Shown: piece by piece, positions 13,150 to 24,039 of the stretch
Layout: each line of letters opens with the position of its first letter
How positions within the stretch are numbered: the stretch's first letter is position 1
DNA from: Blumeriella jaapii
Taxonomy: Eukaryota; Ascomycota; Leotiomycetes; Helotiales; Drepanopezizaceae
Reading direction: 5' to 3'
Length of the DNA stretch: 64,000 nucleotides
NCBI GenBank assembly: GCA_009599575.1
Contig: VWND01000004.1
Span: forward strand, 1 to 64,000
The notes under the pieces: model-generated
Databases searched by the model: none
The model's input: the letters and a program-made list of their open reading frames with translations, nothing else
Told to the model about the DNA's origin: nothing
Translations under genes and position numbers: made by a program

Positions 13150-13366
13150 ATAAGTTTTTTTTAGGGTTTTTTTTTTTTTTGAAGTTTTTGAAGTTTTTGA
13201 AGTTTTTGAAGTTTTGGGAGTTTTGGGAGTTTTAGAAGTTTTGGTAGTTTTGGTAGTTTTGGGGGTTTTGGAGGTTTTGGAGGGTTTTTTGGTGGTTTTG
13301 GGGGTTTGGGGGGGGGTTTTGGGAGTTTTGATAATTTGGGTGGTGTGTGTGGTTTTGAAAAATTTT
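13150..13366. repeat. G-rich minisatellite upstream of helicase start
   Basis: About 200 bases built on GAAGTTTTTGAAGTTTT units that grade into GGGGGTTTTGGAGGTTTTGG and runs of up to nine G. The + strand has strong G/T skew and could form G-quadruplexes. It lies just 5' of the helicase pseudogene on the opposite coding strand, where the promoter would have been. The G/T composition contrasts with the AT-rich surroundings. Confidence 0.75.
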
Positions 13367-13570
13367 CAAAACTTTAATTAAAGTTTTCGCGTAGCCTATA
13401 GCAACGATAATTTTAATTAAATAAATTATTCGAAAACTTTAATTAAAGTTTTCGCGTAGCCTATAGCAACGATAATTTTAATTAAATAAATTATTCGAAA
13501 ACTTTTTAATTAAATAAATTATTCGAAAACTTTAATTAATTAAATTATTCGAAAACTTTAATTAATTAAA
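13367..13570. repeat. 65-bp tandem repeat
   Basis: Two near-identical 65-base copies with the core TTTCGCGTAGCCTATAGCAA, each followed by AATTAAATAAATTATTCG. Three shorter derivatives that keep only the AATTATTCGAAAACTTTAAT part follow. Confidence 0.8.
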
Positions 13571-13875
13571 TTAAATTACAAAAAAGACACTTACAGCAGA
13601 GGGCAGACTGATACACCGACTCATACTTATTCACCATATATACAAAACCCCGTGGGACAATTCACGGGCCGGAGCCATAGAATTTGCATGCAACTAAGTT
13701 CTATAAGTAGAGTGGCGGAGCATTAAGGCAGAACGCCTGGCAACCCTTTTTTTCCCGTGGCTTTACGGGTTCTCAATAGGGTAACGAAGGAATTGAACCT
13801 ACAGAAACCATCAACCACTACACCATAGATGCTTTAGGACTTTTGTCCCGAAAGCATACGAACGACTAGGTTATA
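13571..13875 (-). mobile_element. Possible SINE-like unit with Pol III box-like motifs
   Basis: A roughly 300-bp segment of normal composition in an AT-rich setting. On the minus strand it contains TATGGTGTAGTGGTTGATGG, like a tRNA A box and D arm, and shortly after GTAGGTTCAATTCCTTC, which matches the B box and T arm. The distance is too short for an anticodon arm, so this is not a working tRNA. A tRNA-derived SINE head is one explanation. The body downstream has a hairpin around CCGTGAATTGTCCCACGG. No poly-A or flanking duplication was found. Confidence 0.35.
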
Positions 13876-13985
13876 TAAAGTATATATAATTTTTTAAAGT
13901 TTATTTTGTGCGTGTGTGGGATTAGGCGAATGTGGGTTTAAGCGAAAATTAAATTTTGCGACCGTGCACGATTTTCTGAACGTTT

Positions 13986-16250
13986 GCATTGCGATTAATA
14001 ATAAATCGAATTGTATAAAATAAAGAAATTAAATAAGTTTTAATATTAATAACCCAAATATAAAAAGAATTATACGATTCTATTAAGAAATGGGCTGGTA
14101 TTTTACTAGTAAATACGAATACCGCAGGCTGTAGCATTAGGCTTTGGAGCCAAGCTATTCTTGGTCCGTGCGTCAGTTCGTAAAACGCTTGCATTGCGAT
14201 TAATAATAAATCGAATTATATAAAATAAAAAGAATTAAATAAGTTTTAATATTAATAACCCAAATATAAAAAGAATTGAACGATTCTATTAAGAAATGGG
14301 CTGGTGTTTTACTAGTAAATACGAATACCGCAGGCTGTAGAATTAGGCTTTAGAGCCAAGCTTTTTATGGCCCGTGCGTCAGTTCGTAGAACGCTTGCAT
14401 TGCGATTAATAATAAATCGAATTGTATAAAATAAGACGAATTAAATAAGTTTTAATATTAATAACCCAAATATAAAAAGAATTGAACGATTCTATTAAGA
14501 AATGGGCTGGTGTTTTACTAATAAATACGAATACCGCAGGCTATAGAATTAGGCTTTAAAGCCAAGTTATTCTTGGTCCGTGCGTTAATTCGTAGAACGT
14601 TTGCATTGCGATTAGTAATAGATCGAATTGTACAAAATAAAAAGAATTAAATAAGTTTTAATATTAATAACCCAAATATAAAAAGAATTAAACGATTTTA
14701 TTAAGAAATGGGCTGGTGTTTTACTAGTAAATACGAATACCGCAGGCTATAGAATTAGGCTTTGGAGCCAAGTTATTCTTGGCCCGTGCGTTAATTCGTA
14801 GAACGCTTGCATTGCGATTAATAATAAATCGAATTGTATGAAATAAAACGAATTAAATAACTTTTAATATTAATAACCCAAATATAAAAAGAATTGAACG
14901 ATTTTATTAAGAAATGGGCTGGTGTTTTACTAGTAAATACGAATACCGCAGGCTGTAGAATTAGGCTTTGGAGCCAAGTTATTCTTGGTCCGTGCTTCAA
15001 TTCGTAGAACGTTTGCATTGCGATTAGTAATAAATCGAATTGTACAAAAAAAAAAGAATTAAATAAGTTTTAATATTAATAACCCAAATATAAAAAGAAT
15101 TGAACGATTTTATTAAGAAATATGCTGGTGTTTTACTAGTAAATACGAATACCGCAGGCTGTAGAATTAGGCTTTGGAGCCAAGTTATTCTTGGTCCGTG
15201 CTTCAATTCGTAAAACGTTTGCATTGCGATTAGTAATAAATCGAATTGTATAAAATAAAAAAAATTAAATAACTTTTAATATTAATAACCCAAATATAAA
15301 AAGAATTAAACGATTTTATTAAGAAATGGGCTGGTGTTTTACTAGTAAATACGAATACCGCAGGCTGTAGAATTAGGCTTTGGAGCCAAGTTATTCTTGG
15401 TCCGTGCTTCAATTCGTAGAACGTTTGCATTGCGATTAGTAATAAATCGAATTGTACAAAATTAAAAAAATTAAATATCTTTTAATATTAATAACCCAAA
15501 TATAAAAAGAATTAAACGATTCTATTAAGAAATGGGCTGGTGTTTTACTAGTAAATACGAATACCGCAGGCTGTAGAATTAGGCTTTGGAGCCAAGTTAT
15601 TCTTGGTCCGTGCTTTAATTCGTAGAACGTTTACATTGCGATTAGTAATAAATCGAATTGTACAAAATAAGACGAATTAAATAAGTTTTAATATTAATAA
15701 CCCAAATATAAAAAAAATTGAACGATTCTATTAAGAAATGGGCTGGTGTTTTACTAGTAAATACGAATACCGCAGGCTGTAGAATTAGGCTTTGGAGCCA
15801 AGTTATTCTTGGTCCGTGCTTTAATTCGTAGAACGTTTGCATTGCGATTAGTAATAGATCGAATTGTACAAAATAAAAAGAATTAAATAAGTTTTAATAT
15901 TAATAACCCAAATATAAAAAGAATTGAACGATTTTATTAAAAAATGGGCTGGTGTTTTATTAGTAAATACGAATACCGCAGGCTGTAGAATTAGGCTTTG
16001 GAGCCAAGTTATTCTTGGTCCGTGCTTTAATTCGTAGAACGTTTGCATTGCGATTAGTAATAGATCGAATTATACAAAATAAAAAGAATTAAATAAGTTT
16101 TAATATTAATAACCCAAATATAAAAAGAATTGAACGATTCTATTAAAAAATGGGCTGGTGTTTTATTAGTAAATACGAATACCGCAGGCTATAGAATTAG
16201 GCTTTGGAGCCAAATTATTTTTGGTCCGTGCGTTAATTCGTAGAGACTTA
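13986..16250. repeat. 206-bp satellite, about 11 copies
   Basis: Head-to-tail array with a constant period of 205-206 bp. Unit starts (GCATTGCGATTA) fall near 13,986, 14,191, 14,397, 14,603 and onward every 206 bases to about 16,045. Units contain TAATAACCCAAATATAAAAA, GGGCTGGTGTTTTACTAG and CCGCAGGCTGTAGAATTAGG. Most differences between units are transitions. Many units carry a 66-codon minus-strand frame (MQTFYELKHGPRITWLQS...). As 206 is not a multiple of three, the frames do not join. Confidence 0.9.
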
Positions 16251-17396
16251 AATAACGTTATTATTAATTAATAATATTTATAAGCTTTTGCCTATAAAAT
16301 ATTAATAATTTGTAAGCTAAATACGAATTTAATTTTATTTTTAAAATCGAAAAATTCTTGCGAAAAAACCGATTTAATGACCAAAAAAAGTCGGGTACCA
16401 GGGTCTGCCAAGATTAGGGTTAAAAGAGGGGGTTATTACAACTTTTTAATTTATTAATCGTATTTATAAGCTTTTGCGCATAAAAGATTAATAATTAATA
16501 AATTAAATACAAATATAAATTTATTTTTAAAATCGAATAATTTTTGCGAAAAAACCGACCTGATGACCAAAAAAAGTCGGTTACCAGAGTCTGCCAAGAT
16601 TAGGGTTAGAAAGGGGGGTTATTACAACTTTTTAATTTATTAATCGTATTTATAAGCTTTTGCGTATAAAAGATTAATAATTAATAAGTTAAATACAAAT
16701 ATAATTTTATTTTTAAAATCGAATAATTTTTGCGAAAAAACCGACCTGATGACCAAAAAAAGTCGGTTACCAGAGTCTGCCAAGATTAGGGTTAAAAAGG
16801 GGGGTTATTACAACTTTTTAATTTATTAATCGTATTTATAAGCTTTTGCGTATAAAAGATTAATAATTAATAAGTTGAATACAAATATAAATTTATTTTT
16901 AAAATCGAATAATTTTTGCGAAAAAACCGACCTGGTGACCAAAAAAAAAAAATCGGTTACCAGGGTCTGCCAAGATTAGGGTTAGAAGGGGGGGTTATTA
17001 CAACTTTTTAATTTATTAATCGTATTTATAAGCTTTTGCGTACAAAAGATTATTAATTAGTAAGCTGAATACGAATATAATTTTATTTTTCAAATCGAAT
17101 AATTTTTGCGAAAAAACCGACCTGGTGACCAAAGAAAGTCGGTTACCAGGGTCTGCCAAGATTAGGGTTAGAGGGGGGGGTTATTACAACTTTTTAATTT
17201 ATTAATCATATTTATAAGCTTTTGCGTACAAAAGATAATTAATTAATAAGCTGAATACGAATATAATTTTATTTTTCAAATCGAATAATTTTTGCGAAAA
17301 AACCGACCTGGTGACCAACTTTCTTTGGTCACCAGGGTCTGCCAAGACTGGTCACCAACGTTGGTGACCACCAAAATTCTCTCGCTTATAATATTA
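16251..17396. repeat. 186-bp satellite, about 6 copies, with TTAGGGTTA word
   Basis: Tandem units of about 186 bp (one about 190), marked by GGGGTTATTACAAC near 16,430, 16,616, 16,802, 16,992 and 17,178. Each holds TATAAGCTTTTGCG, a pair of inverted words (CCGACCTGGTGACC ... GTCGGTTACCAGGG) and CTGCCAAGATTAGGGTTA, which includes a telomere-like TTAGGGTTA. The last unit ends in strong hairpins and then TCTCTCGCTTATAATATTA. A second array of the same satellite is at 41,291-41,902. Confidence 0.88.
17307..17370. other. Hairpin plus perfect palindrome closing the 186-bp array
   Basis: 17,307-17,336 is a 12-bp inverted repeat (CCTGGTGACCAA / TTGGTCACCAGG) with a 6-base loop. 17,349-17,370 is a perfect 22-base palindrome whose half is TGGTCACCAAC. 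The equivalent end of the second array (about 41,861-41,882) keeps the palindrome with one transition. These could form cruciforms; function unknown. Confidence 0.8.
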
Positions 17397-19848
17397 GCGT
17401 CGTAAATCTGCTATAATTAATCAAAATTCTTATTACGTTTCATAGCGTCGTTTTAATAGCGAAATTAAATCTTTCGGAAATGCAAATAAAAAACTTTAAT
17501 ACAACGAGCGTAAAAAGCTGTAAAAAAATAAAACTTCGGCTAATAAAACTTGCGTTTATTATAATTTAATAAAACTTAATGTTCGGCCAACCAAACTCTT
17601 TTTAAAATCATACCATAATTTCCGAAATTAATAATTAAAAAAAAAAAAAAAATTATATTCGATTATTAATAATAAAATTAAAAAGCGTAAAATATATAAT
17701 TATATAACCTTAAGCTTTATTATACTTTTTTACAAAAAAAAAAGCCGGGAAAAATTAAATCAAAAGTTTTAAAAAAAAAAAAAAAATTTGATTAGCGCCG
17801 AATCGATTAACGCATAACCGTTCGTTTTAAAATCGACGAGCGCTTTTATTTTATACGAAAAATTATTTTTAATAAATATAACGGAAATTATTAATAAATC
17901 GCTATCAAAAAGCTTTCGAACGTTAAAATAACGTATATCGCGTAATACGCTTAAAAAAAAAGCTTTGCTTAAGCCTAAGCGTTTCTTCGACTAACGGAAA
18001 AGCTTTCGACTTTTTCGTATGCGTTTTGAAAATCGTTTAGCGAAAAGTTTTCGTTTTTATTATTATTATCAAAAAGCGAATCTTCGGCCGGTTCGACCTC
18101 GTTTATATTTATCAATTTGAAAAAGCTTTTAAATAAAACCGAAAATCGGCCCGTAAAAAATCGCGCAAATAAGCTTTTTTAAACTTTTTAATATAAAATA
18201 AAAAACGAGCGTTATCGTTGGTCCGATCGAAAAAAAAAAACGCTAAAAAAAGCGTTTTGGCGTAAAAAAAAAAAAAAAAAAAAAGGCTAAGAAAAAACCT
18301 GTAAAATATTTAAACGATTTTCGTACGTACGATTTAACTTGTGGCGATCTAATCAGTCGGAGGGCTGGGAGATCAGTCAACTGGTCGCCGTGTTCACATG
18401 GTATGAAACGAGCCTTTGGTTCTGTAACAAAGATATTCACTTAGAATCAACAACTGCAGAAGGCAGAGGTTGCTAAGGGGAGAGAGCCTTATATACATGA
18501 TAGTCTCCACAGTTGATGGGGAGACCCACCAGGAGACCAGGGAGCTTGCAGCTATACGTAGTTGCTGGGGTGACACGAGAGGTGGCAACAGAGTGAATCG
18601 TCACATAACTCGTAGTACGCTTTGGTTAAAAACTTATTATTTTAATAAATAATAAACTTAATTAAAAAGCGATTCCCGTATAAAATTCGTTTAACCAATT
18701 AATTTTGTTTTTTTTAACGGACGGCGGTAAACCAATTTTTAAAAATCGTTATACGCGTTTATTTTAAATACAGCTTTTTTCGTAAACGTTTTAATATTTT
18801 ATCGCGGAAAGCGTTTCGAAGCTGTTTATTAATCCGTATTTAAACGTTCGCTGCGAAAATAAAAAATCGCAAATAAAAGCGCTAAAAATCGTCGTGCGTA
18901 TTTATTATAAGTATTTTAAATTCGTTTTCGGCCTTTTAAACGTCGGAAAAATCGGCTAAAAAATCGGCGACTTTTTTTACTAATTTTTCGAAATATAAAA
19001 TCGAAACGATTTAAAATACGCGAAGTAAAAAACTTTTTTGCTACGCTTTCGATCTGATTAAATATATAATTTTTACGAAATCGATCGCTAACGAAATAAT
19101 CGTAATAAAATTCGAAATTATCGAAAATTTTAATCTTTTAATAGCGTGTTTTATAATTTTTATTATTATTTAATTTAAACTTAAAATTCGAAACGCGCTT
19201 TATACGAATTAATCGAAAATCAGCAAATAAATAAAAACTATAGCGTTCAAAAAGCGCGCTAAAATCTTAGCCGTTAAAAAAAAATCCAAAAAAAATTCGC
19301 GAAAAGCGTAAAAATTAATTTGCAATATTTGTTAATTAAAATAAAACGTTGCGAAAAAAAAAAGCAGCAAATTCGCGACTAGCAAAAATACGTTCGATAA
19401 ATTTTATCAAACGCTTTAATTAAAAAGTTTATCGCAATCGTATAATTTTTAAAAATTATCGTTTACGCTTTTGCGCTTTTTTTAATTGATTTTGCAAAAA
19501 TCTCAACTAAACGCTTTCAACGCTAAATTGCAAAAAAAAAATAGCAAGCGAATTAATTAGCGCTTTACCTTTTCTTTTGTTTTTTTTTCCTCGGAAAAAA
19601 AACTGTTTTTTAAAAAAAAAAGCTTTTGGAAAGAGCTGTTTTTTCGCTAATTAAAAAAAAAGTTAAAATATAATAGCAAAAGCTGAAAAGCTTTGCTAAA
19701 AAAAAAATCGTTAAACAAAAGCCATTTTTCGCGAAATGCGAAAATAAGCTTTTTTACGACCGGTCGATTATTTTAATATAATCCGTAAAAAATTCGAGAA
19801 AAAAAATAATTTACGCCGTCGCTAGCGTAAAAAAAAAATTATTAATAA
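17397..19848 (-). pseudogene. G2 gag-protease region, minus-strand copy, 3'-truncated
   Basis: The reverse complement matches the 5' half of the complete G2 element at 30,367-32,560: leader, gag and first part of pro, in order behind the LTR at 19,849-20,114. It runs past the protease into the next stretch and stops abruptly at the 186-bp satellite (17,396/17,397). Frames are destroyed by transitions. An almost unmutated solo LTR (18,340-18,605) interrupts it. Identity rests on nucleotide similarity to the other G2 copies. Confidence 0.75.
18340..18605 (-). mobile_element. Solo G2 LTR, little mutated, TSD TAACT
   Basis: A 266-bp LTR that starts TGTGGCGATCTAATC and ends GAATCGTCACA on the + strand, flanked by TAACT on both sides (18,335-18,339 and 18,606-18,610). 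Promoter sense is minus: the TATA-like word reads TGTATATAAGG on that strand. The neighbouring G2 DNA is heavily RIP-mutated, yet this LTR keeps CpA/TpG-rich words such as GCAACCTCTGCCTTCTGCAG. It therefore arrived, or was copied, after most of the mutation. Confidence 0.9.
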
Positions 19849-20114
19849 TATAACGATTTAATTAATCGAAAAGCTGAAAAATCAATCAACTGATCGCCGA
19901 ATTCATATAATATAAAAAACAAACCTTTGATTTTATAACAAAAATATTTATTTAAAATTAACAATTGCAAAAAACAAAAGTTGCTAAAAGAAAAAAGCTT
20001 TATATTTATAAATAGTTTCCATAATTAATAAAAAGACCCACCAAAAGACCAGAGAGCTTGCAGCTACACGTAGTTGCTGGGGTGACACGAGGGGCAAAAA
20101 AATAAATCGTCACA
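19849..20114 (-). mobile_element. G2 LTR, inverted, abutting pro at ATTAT
   Basis: A 266-bp G2 LTR in minus sense. Leftward it leads into its own gag region (17,397-19,848). Rightward it joins directly ATTATTAATTTCGG (20,115 on), which is an internal position of the protease coding sequence in the normal element. It is thus inverted relative to the pol that follows. See the finding on the inverted G2 array. Confidence 0.85.
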
Positions 20115-22411
20115 ATTATTAATTTCGGAAATTATAATATAATTCTCGGAAAAACTTAATTGGCCGAATATTAAATTTTATTAAACTGTAATAAACGCAA
20201 GCTTTATTAGCCGAGATTTTACTTTTTTACAGTTTTTTACGCTCGTTATATTAAAGTTTTTTATTTGCACTTTCGAAAAATTTAATTTCGCTATTAAAAC
20301 GACGCTGTAAAACGTGACAAGAATCTTGATTAATTATAGCAGGCTTACGACGCTATGCGAAGCGCGAAAAGATCGAATTTTATTCGCGGTGCTAATTTCG
20401 ATAGCGACGCTAATAGGATAATACAAAAAATTATATTATTTTCTTAGATTGCCGATTTCTTTTTTATTATTTCTTTTTTTTTTTTTTTTTTTTTTTTCGC
20501 CAAAACAGTTTTCTCGTTCTACGAAAAACAATTATATTAAAAACCGAAGGAAAGCTTTCGCCGCGATAGCTTTTTAATTTAATATAATCGATAATTTAAA
20601 CAAGTTATTTTTTAAATTTTTTAAACGATTAGTTCGAAAACGAATTTCTTAATTTATTATTTATTTAATTTTAATTTGCTAAATTATTATATACGCTTTT
20701 AAGCTGATTTAAAAAAAAAAACAGTTGAAATGTTTTTAATTTTTTTATACGAGATCGATAAAATATTAAACGATTTTACGTATAACACTTTTTTTAAAAC
20801 TTAATTTCATAGTTTTCGAACGTTTCAGAATCAACGAAATATCGATTTCGACTTTTTTAACCAGCTTAATAGAATTAATTTCGAATAAATCTTTTTTCGA
20901 ATCTTTTTTTCCGAAGTATAAAAATTTCGAATACGTATTTTTAAAAGCCGCTAATAACGAGCTAGCTTTTTACCGGTCTTACGATTATAAAATCGAGTTT
21001 ATTATAAATAAAAAAAAGCTGAAATACACTTTTTTATACAAAATATCGATTTTAAAGCTCGAAATTATTAAAATTTATTTGCAAAATAATTTTAATAAAG
21101 GTTTTATCGAACTTTTCACCGTTTTTTTCGCTGTTTTAATGCTTTTCGTTAAAAAACCCGACGGTTTATTACGTTTTTGTATCGATTATCGAACTTTTAA
21201 TAATATTATTCGTAAAAATCGCTACTTTTTCCTTTTTATCGATAAGATTTTTGTTTGTTTTTCGAAAGCGCGAATTTTTACGAAGCTCGATATTCGTTAA
21301 GCTTTTTATAAAATTCGAATGGATTTCGCTAATAAAAAACTGACGACGTTTTATACGCGTTACGGCGCTTATAAATGCAAAATGTTATTTTTTGGCTTTA
21401 TTAATAAATCCGCAATTTATTAACGTTATATAAACGACGTTTTTTTTGATTATTTAAACGATTTTTATATTATATATCTGGATAATATTTTTATTTATTC
21501 GTCCGATCTTTTAAAATATATTATATACGTTCGCAAAATGTTTTAAAAGTTCGCTGACGCTAAATTACAGGCCGATATTCGGAAGTTTAAATTTAACGTT
21601 ATTCGAATCCGTTATTTAGGTTTTATTATTTCGATTAAAAGTTTAAAAATAAACCCAAAAAAAGTTTTCGTAATCGCTTATTAAAAGTTTTTTATTATTA
21701 TAAAAAATATATAAAGTTTTTTTGGTCTTTGTAATTTTTACCGACGTTTTATTCGAGACTACGATATAATTGCAAAGCTTTTGGTTTCTTTAATTAAAGC
21801 TAACGTTTTTTATAATTTGATTTTTAAATATTAAAAAAGTTTCGATTTTTTTATATTAGCTTTTATTATTGCATTAGTTTTATAATATTACAGGTAAGAT
21901 CTTTTTTGTATATTAAAAACTGACGCTTTAAACGGCGTAGTAGCTTTTATGCTTTCGCAGCTTTATAGCGACGATTGGCTTTTAATCGCTTATTTTAGCA
22001 AAACTATAGCTTTCGCAAAGCTAAATTACGTCGTATACGATAAAAAAATGCTCGCAATCGTAAGATTTTTAAGCAACTTTTGTATTAAATTAATTAGTTT
22101 AGTTTATTAAATTAAAATAATTATTAATTATAAAGTTTTAAAGTATTTTATAATTTTTAAATTTTTGAACGCTCGATAAGCACGCTAAGCCGAGCTTTTC
22201 GCCGATTATAATTTTTTTATTACGTATAAACTAAGTAAATATAATTTTTTGGCTGACGTATTAATATATCGTACGACCGAATTCGATCGCCAAAACTTTT
22301 TTAAACGCATTTAGCGTTTGCAAATTTTTTTTCGAGCCGATTAAATTAATTATCGCTTTTTAATTGAAAAATTTCGATTTTTTACGGCTTTCGAAATAGC
22401 TGTTTTTATCG
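20115..22411 (+). pseudogene. G2-a pol, part 1: protease end, RT, RNase H
   Basis: Starts mid-protease, then a pre-RT region (about 20,731), the reverse transcriptase (KKPDGLLRFCIDYR...KARIFTKLDIR at 21,079-21,300) and YLDNIFIYSSD near 21,470, where the second catalytic Asp is Asn. RNase H (LKTDALNGVVAFML...YVVYDKKMLAIV) lies near 21,905-22,080. Many stops are at expected Gln or Trp codons. The frame is interrupted at 22,412 by G1-a and resumes at 29,754. This is a Ty3/gypsy polyprotein. Confidence 0.85.
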
Positions 22412-22416
22412 TTGAA

Positions 22417-22829
22417 TGTAAGGATTGAAAGGCAGGGAAACACTAGTTCAGACAATAGAGCTCAGATAAGGTTGGGTTGATAGTCAGACTAATTTCTATC
22501 TTCTACATTTCTAGTAGAAGGCGTGTATAAGTACAAAAGGAAGGGTGGAGCCTTCGAAAAAAGTATTTCCTAGGAAACCAAGCGAGCTTTATTTAGTATG
22601 CTTTTCTAACCCTTATTCCGACCTTTTTTCATTTTTTTTAATATAACCTTAATAACTGGTTTTTTAGCAATTATTCCTATAAAATGTTTTATTTAAATAT
22701 TATTTTCAGCTTTTATAGTATTATCCGGCTTTTACGGCCTATTCGCAAAAAGTATTATTCGAGGGTTGATAAAAGGCAGAAGGTTTTGGCGGATCATCTG
22801 ATTTATATACGTAATATTGGTTCCTGATA
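22417..22829 (-). mobile_element. G1-a 3' LTR
   Basis: 413 bp, + strand ends TGTAAGGATTG and TTCCTGATA. It aligns without gaps to the other LTR at 29,336-29,748. The two differ almost only by transitions (for example AACCCTTATTCCGACC against AGCCCCTATCCCGACC), as RIP would make. Confidence 0.92.
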
Positions 22830-23367
22830 TTATCTTTTTTTTTAGGCCTTTGGTTTCCAAAAGCGATTGATTTCTTTATGCGTATGCTTTCGTATATGGC
22901 GTGCGTTACGCCTTCGAAATAACGTGCGGTTTCTTCCGCTTTCGGTCGTGAATTATAATTGTTTCGTCCGCTTTTGGTCGTGAATTATGGCTGTTCTGCT
23001 GTTTTGTTTTTTTTGTTTTCGGTAGCGTTCGCATTTTCGTTTGAAAAGGCTTTTTTTTTTAAAATGGCCGCTATTTTCCTATTTAATTTTTTTTTTTTTT
23101 TTTTTATTTTTATTTTTTCGTCAGCTTTTTTTTATTTTAATCAATTGCTTTTCGCCGCGTTCGCCGCGAACTTTTAAAATGCTTTTGATTTCTATCTGCT
23201 TTCGGTGCGCCCGTTTAATTTTACGCGAAAGCATTACAGCGGACTTTTTGCTTTTTTGCGTTTTCGAGCTTTTTAGCGTGAAATGCAACCGTTGCAAAGC
23301 TTCGCATATTTAATGCTTTTTTGTAAATTTTTTAAACTTTTATTCGAATTCGCTTTTAATTAGCTAT

Positions 23368-23877
23368 AAATTTCTGCCGTACGCGCTATCGAGGCGCAAA
23401 TATTTTTCGCAGATCTTAACGATTTTATAAATCGTTTCGATATTATTATAGCCGCTGCCGCTTTTTTTTCTTTTGCTGCCGAAGCCAAAGCTTTTGCTAA
23501 AACTTTTGTCGATTTTATTATTTACGACGTTTATATAAGTCGTTTAAAAAAGGGTGACGCTTCGGCTTTTATAATAATCGAAGATCGTGCGAATCGCGCC
23601 GCGGCTCGGGCTGCCGCCGCTGCTGCTGCGTCCGTTCCTGCCGGTTTGGCGGCTGCTGCTGTTTTAGGGGCTTTAGCTGCGCCGGCCCTTTTTTTTAACG
23701 ACGCCAGTATAAAACGTATTTTCCGACGTTTCGAAAACGTCGCTCGGACCCATTCTGACCAATTGGATTAAATTCTGAATTTTTACGAAAATATCGTGGC
23801 TGCAATTCAGAATTCGATTACGGCTATCGTAAAAGCTTTAACTAGGATAAATCGAATACTTTGCGAATTCGTTTGAT
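23368..23877 (+). CDS. Antisense Ala-rich ORF of G1 (unknown function)
   Basis: On the strand opposite to pol, between the chromodomain and the 3' LTR, a frame stays open for about 134 codons (to the TAA at 23,769). It then continues past that single stop to 23,877. The protein has a long Ala-rich segment (AAAFFSFAAEAKAFAKTF, later RAAARAAAAAAA and LAAAAVLGALAAPA), then KRIFRRFENVAR. The sense strand has many stops here. The same antisense frame is kept in G1-b (47,375-47,680). No known domain recognised; it could be an accessory retroelement protein. Confidence 0.45.
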
Positions 23878-24039
23878 ATTAATTTTTTTTTTAGCCTGCC
23901 GCTGCTTTTGAATTTAAAAAAAATAGCGATAACGATAGGAAAAGGAATAATAATAAAAATAAATTAGCTTAGCGGCGGTTTTAAGGTTTTCTAAGTGTTT
24001 TTTTTGTTTTTTTTTTTTGCTTTTACGACGCGTATTCGT

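Noticed and set aside
13775..13835. Functional tRNA on the minus strand
   Set aside because: A-box-like and B-box-like words are present but there is no room for an anticodon arm, and the acceptor stem does not pair.
14818..16048. Row of similar 66-codon minus-strand frames as a gene family
   Set aside because: They are units of a 206-bp satellite; no promoter or homologue is visible, and the frame exists because units are nearly identical.
13986..17396. CRISPR array
   Set aside because: Units are contiguous tandem copies of 186-206 bp with no unique spacers, and the context is eukaryotic.
18394..18652. Open frames of 60-65 codons on both strands near 18.4-18.65 kb
   Set aside because: They lie in the unmutated solo LTR, where the absence of stops reflects low mutation and not coding.
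22959..23313. Two overlapping + strand frames with Phe-rich hydrophobic stretches (membrane protein)
   Set aside because: Driven by poly-T tracts in the 3' segment of G1; the frame is not kept in the other G1 copies.
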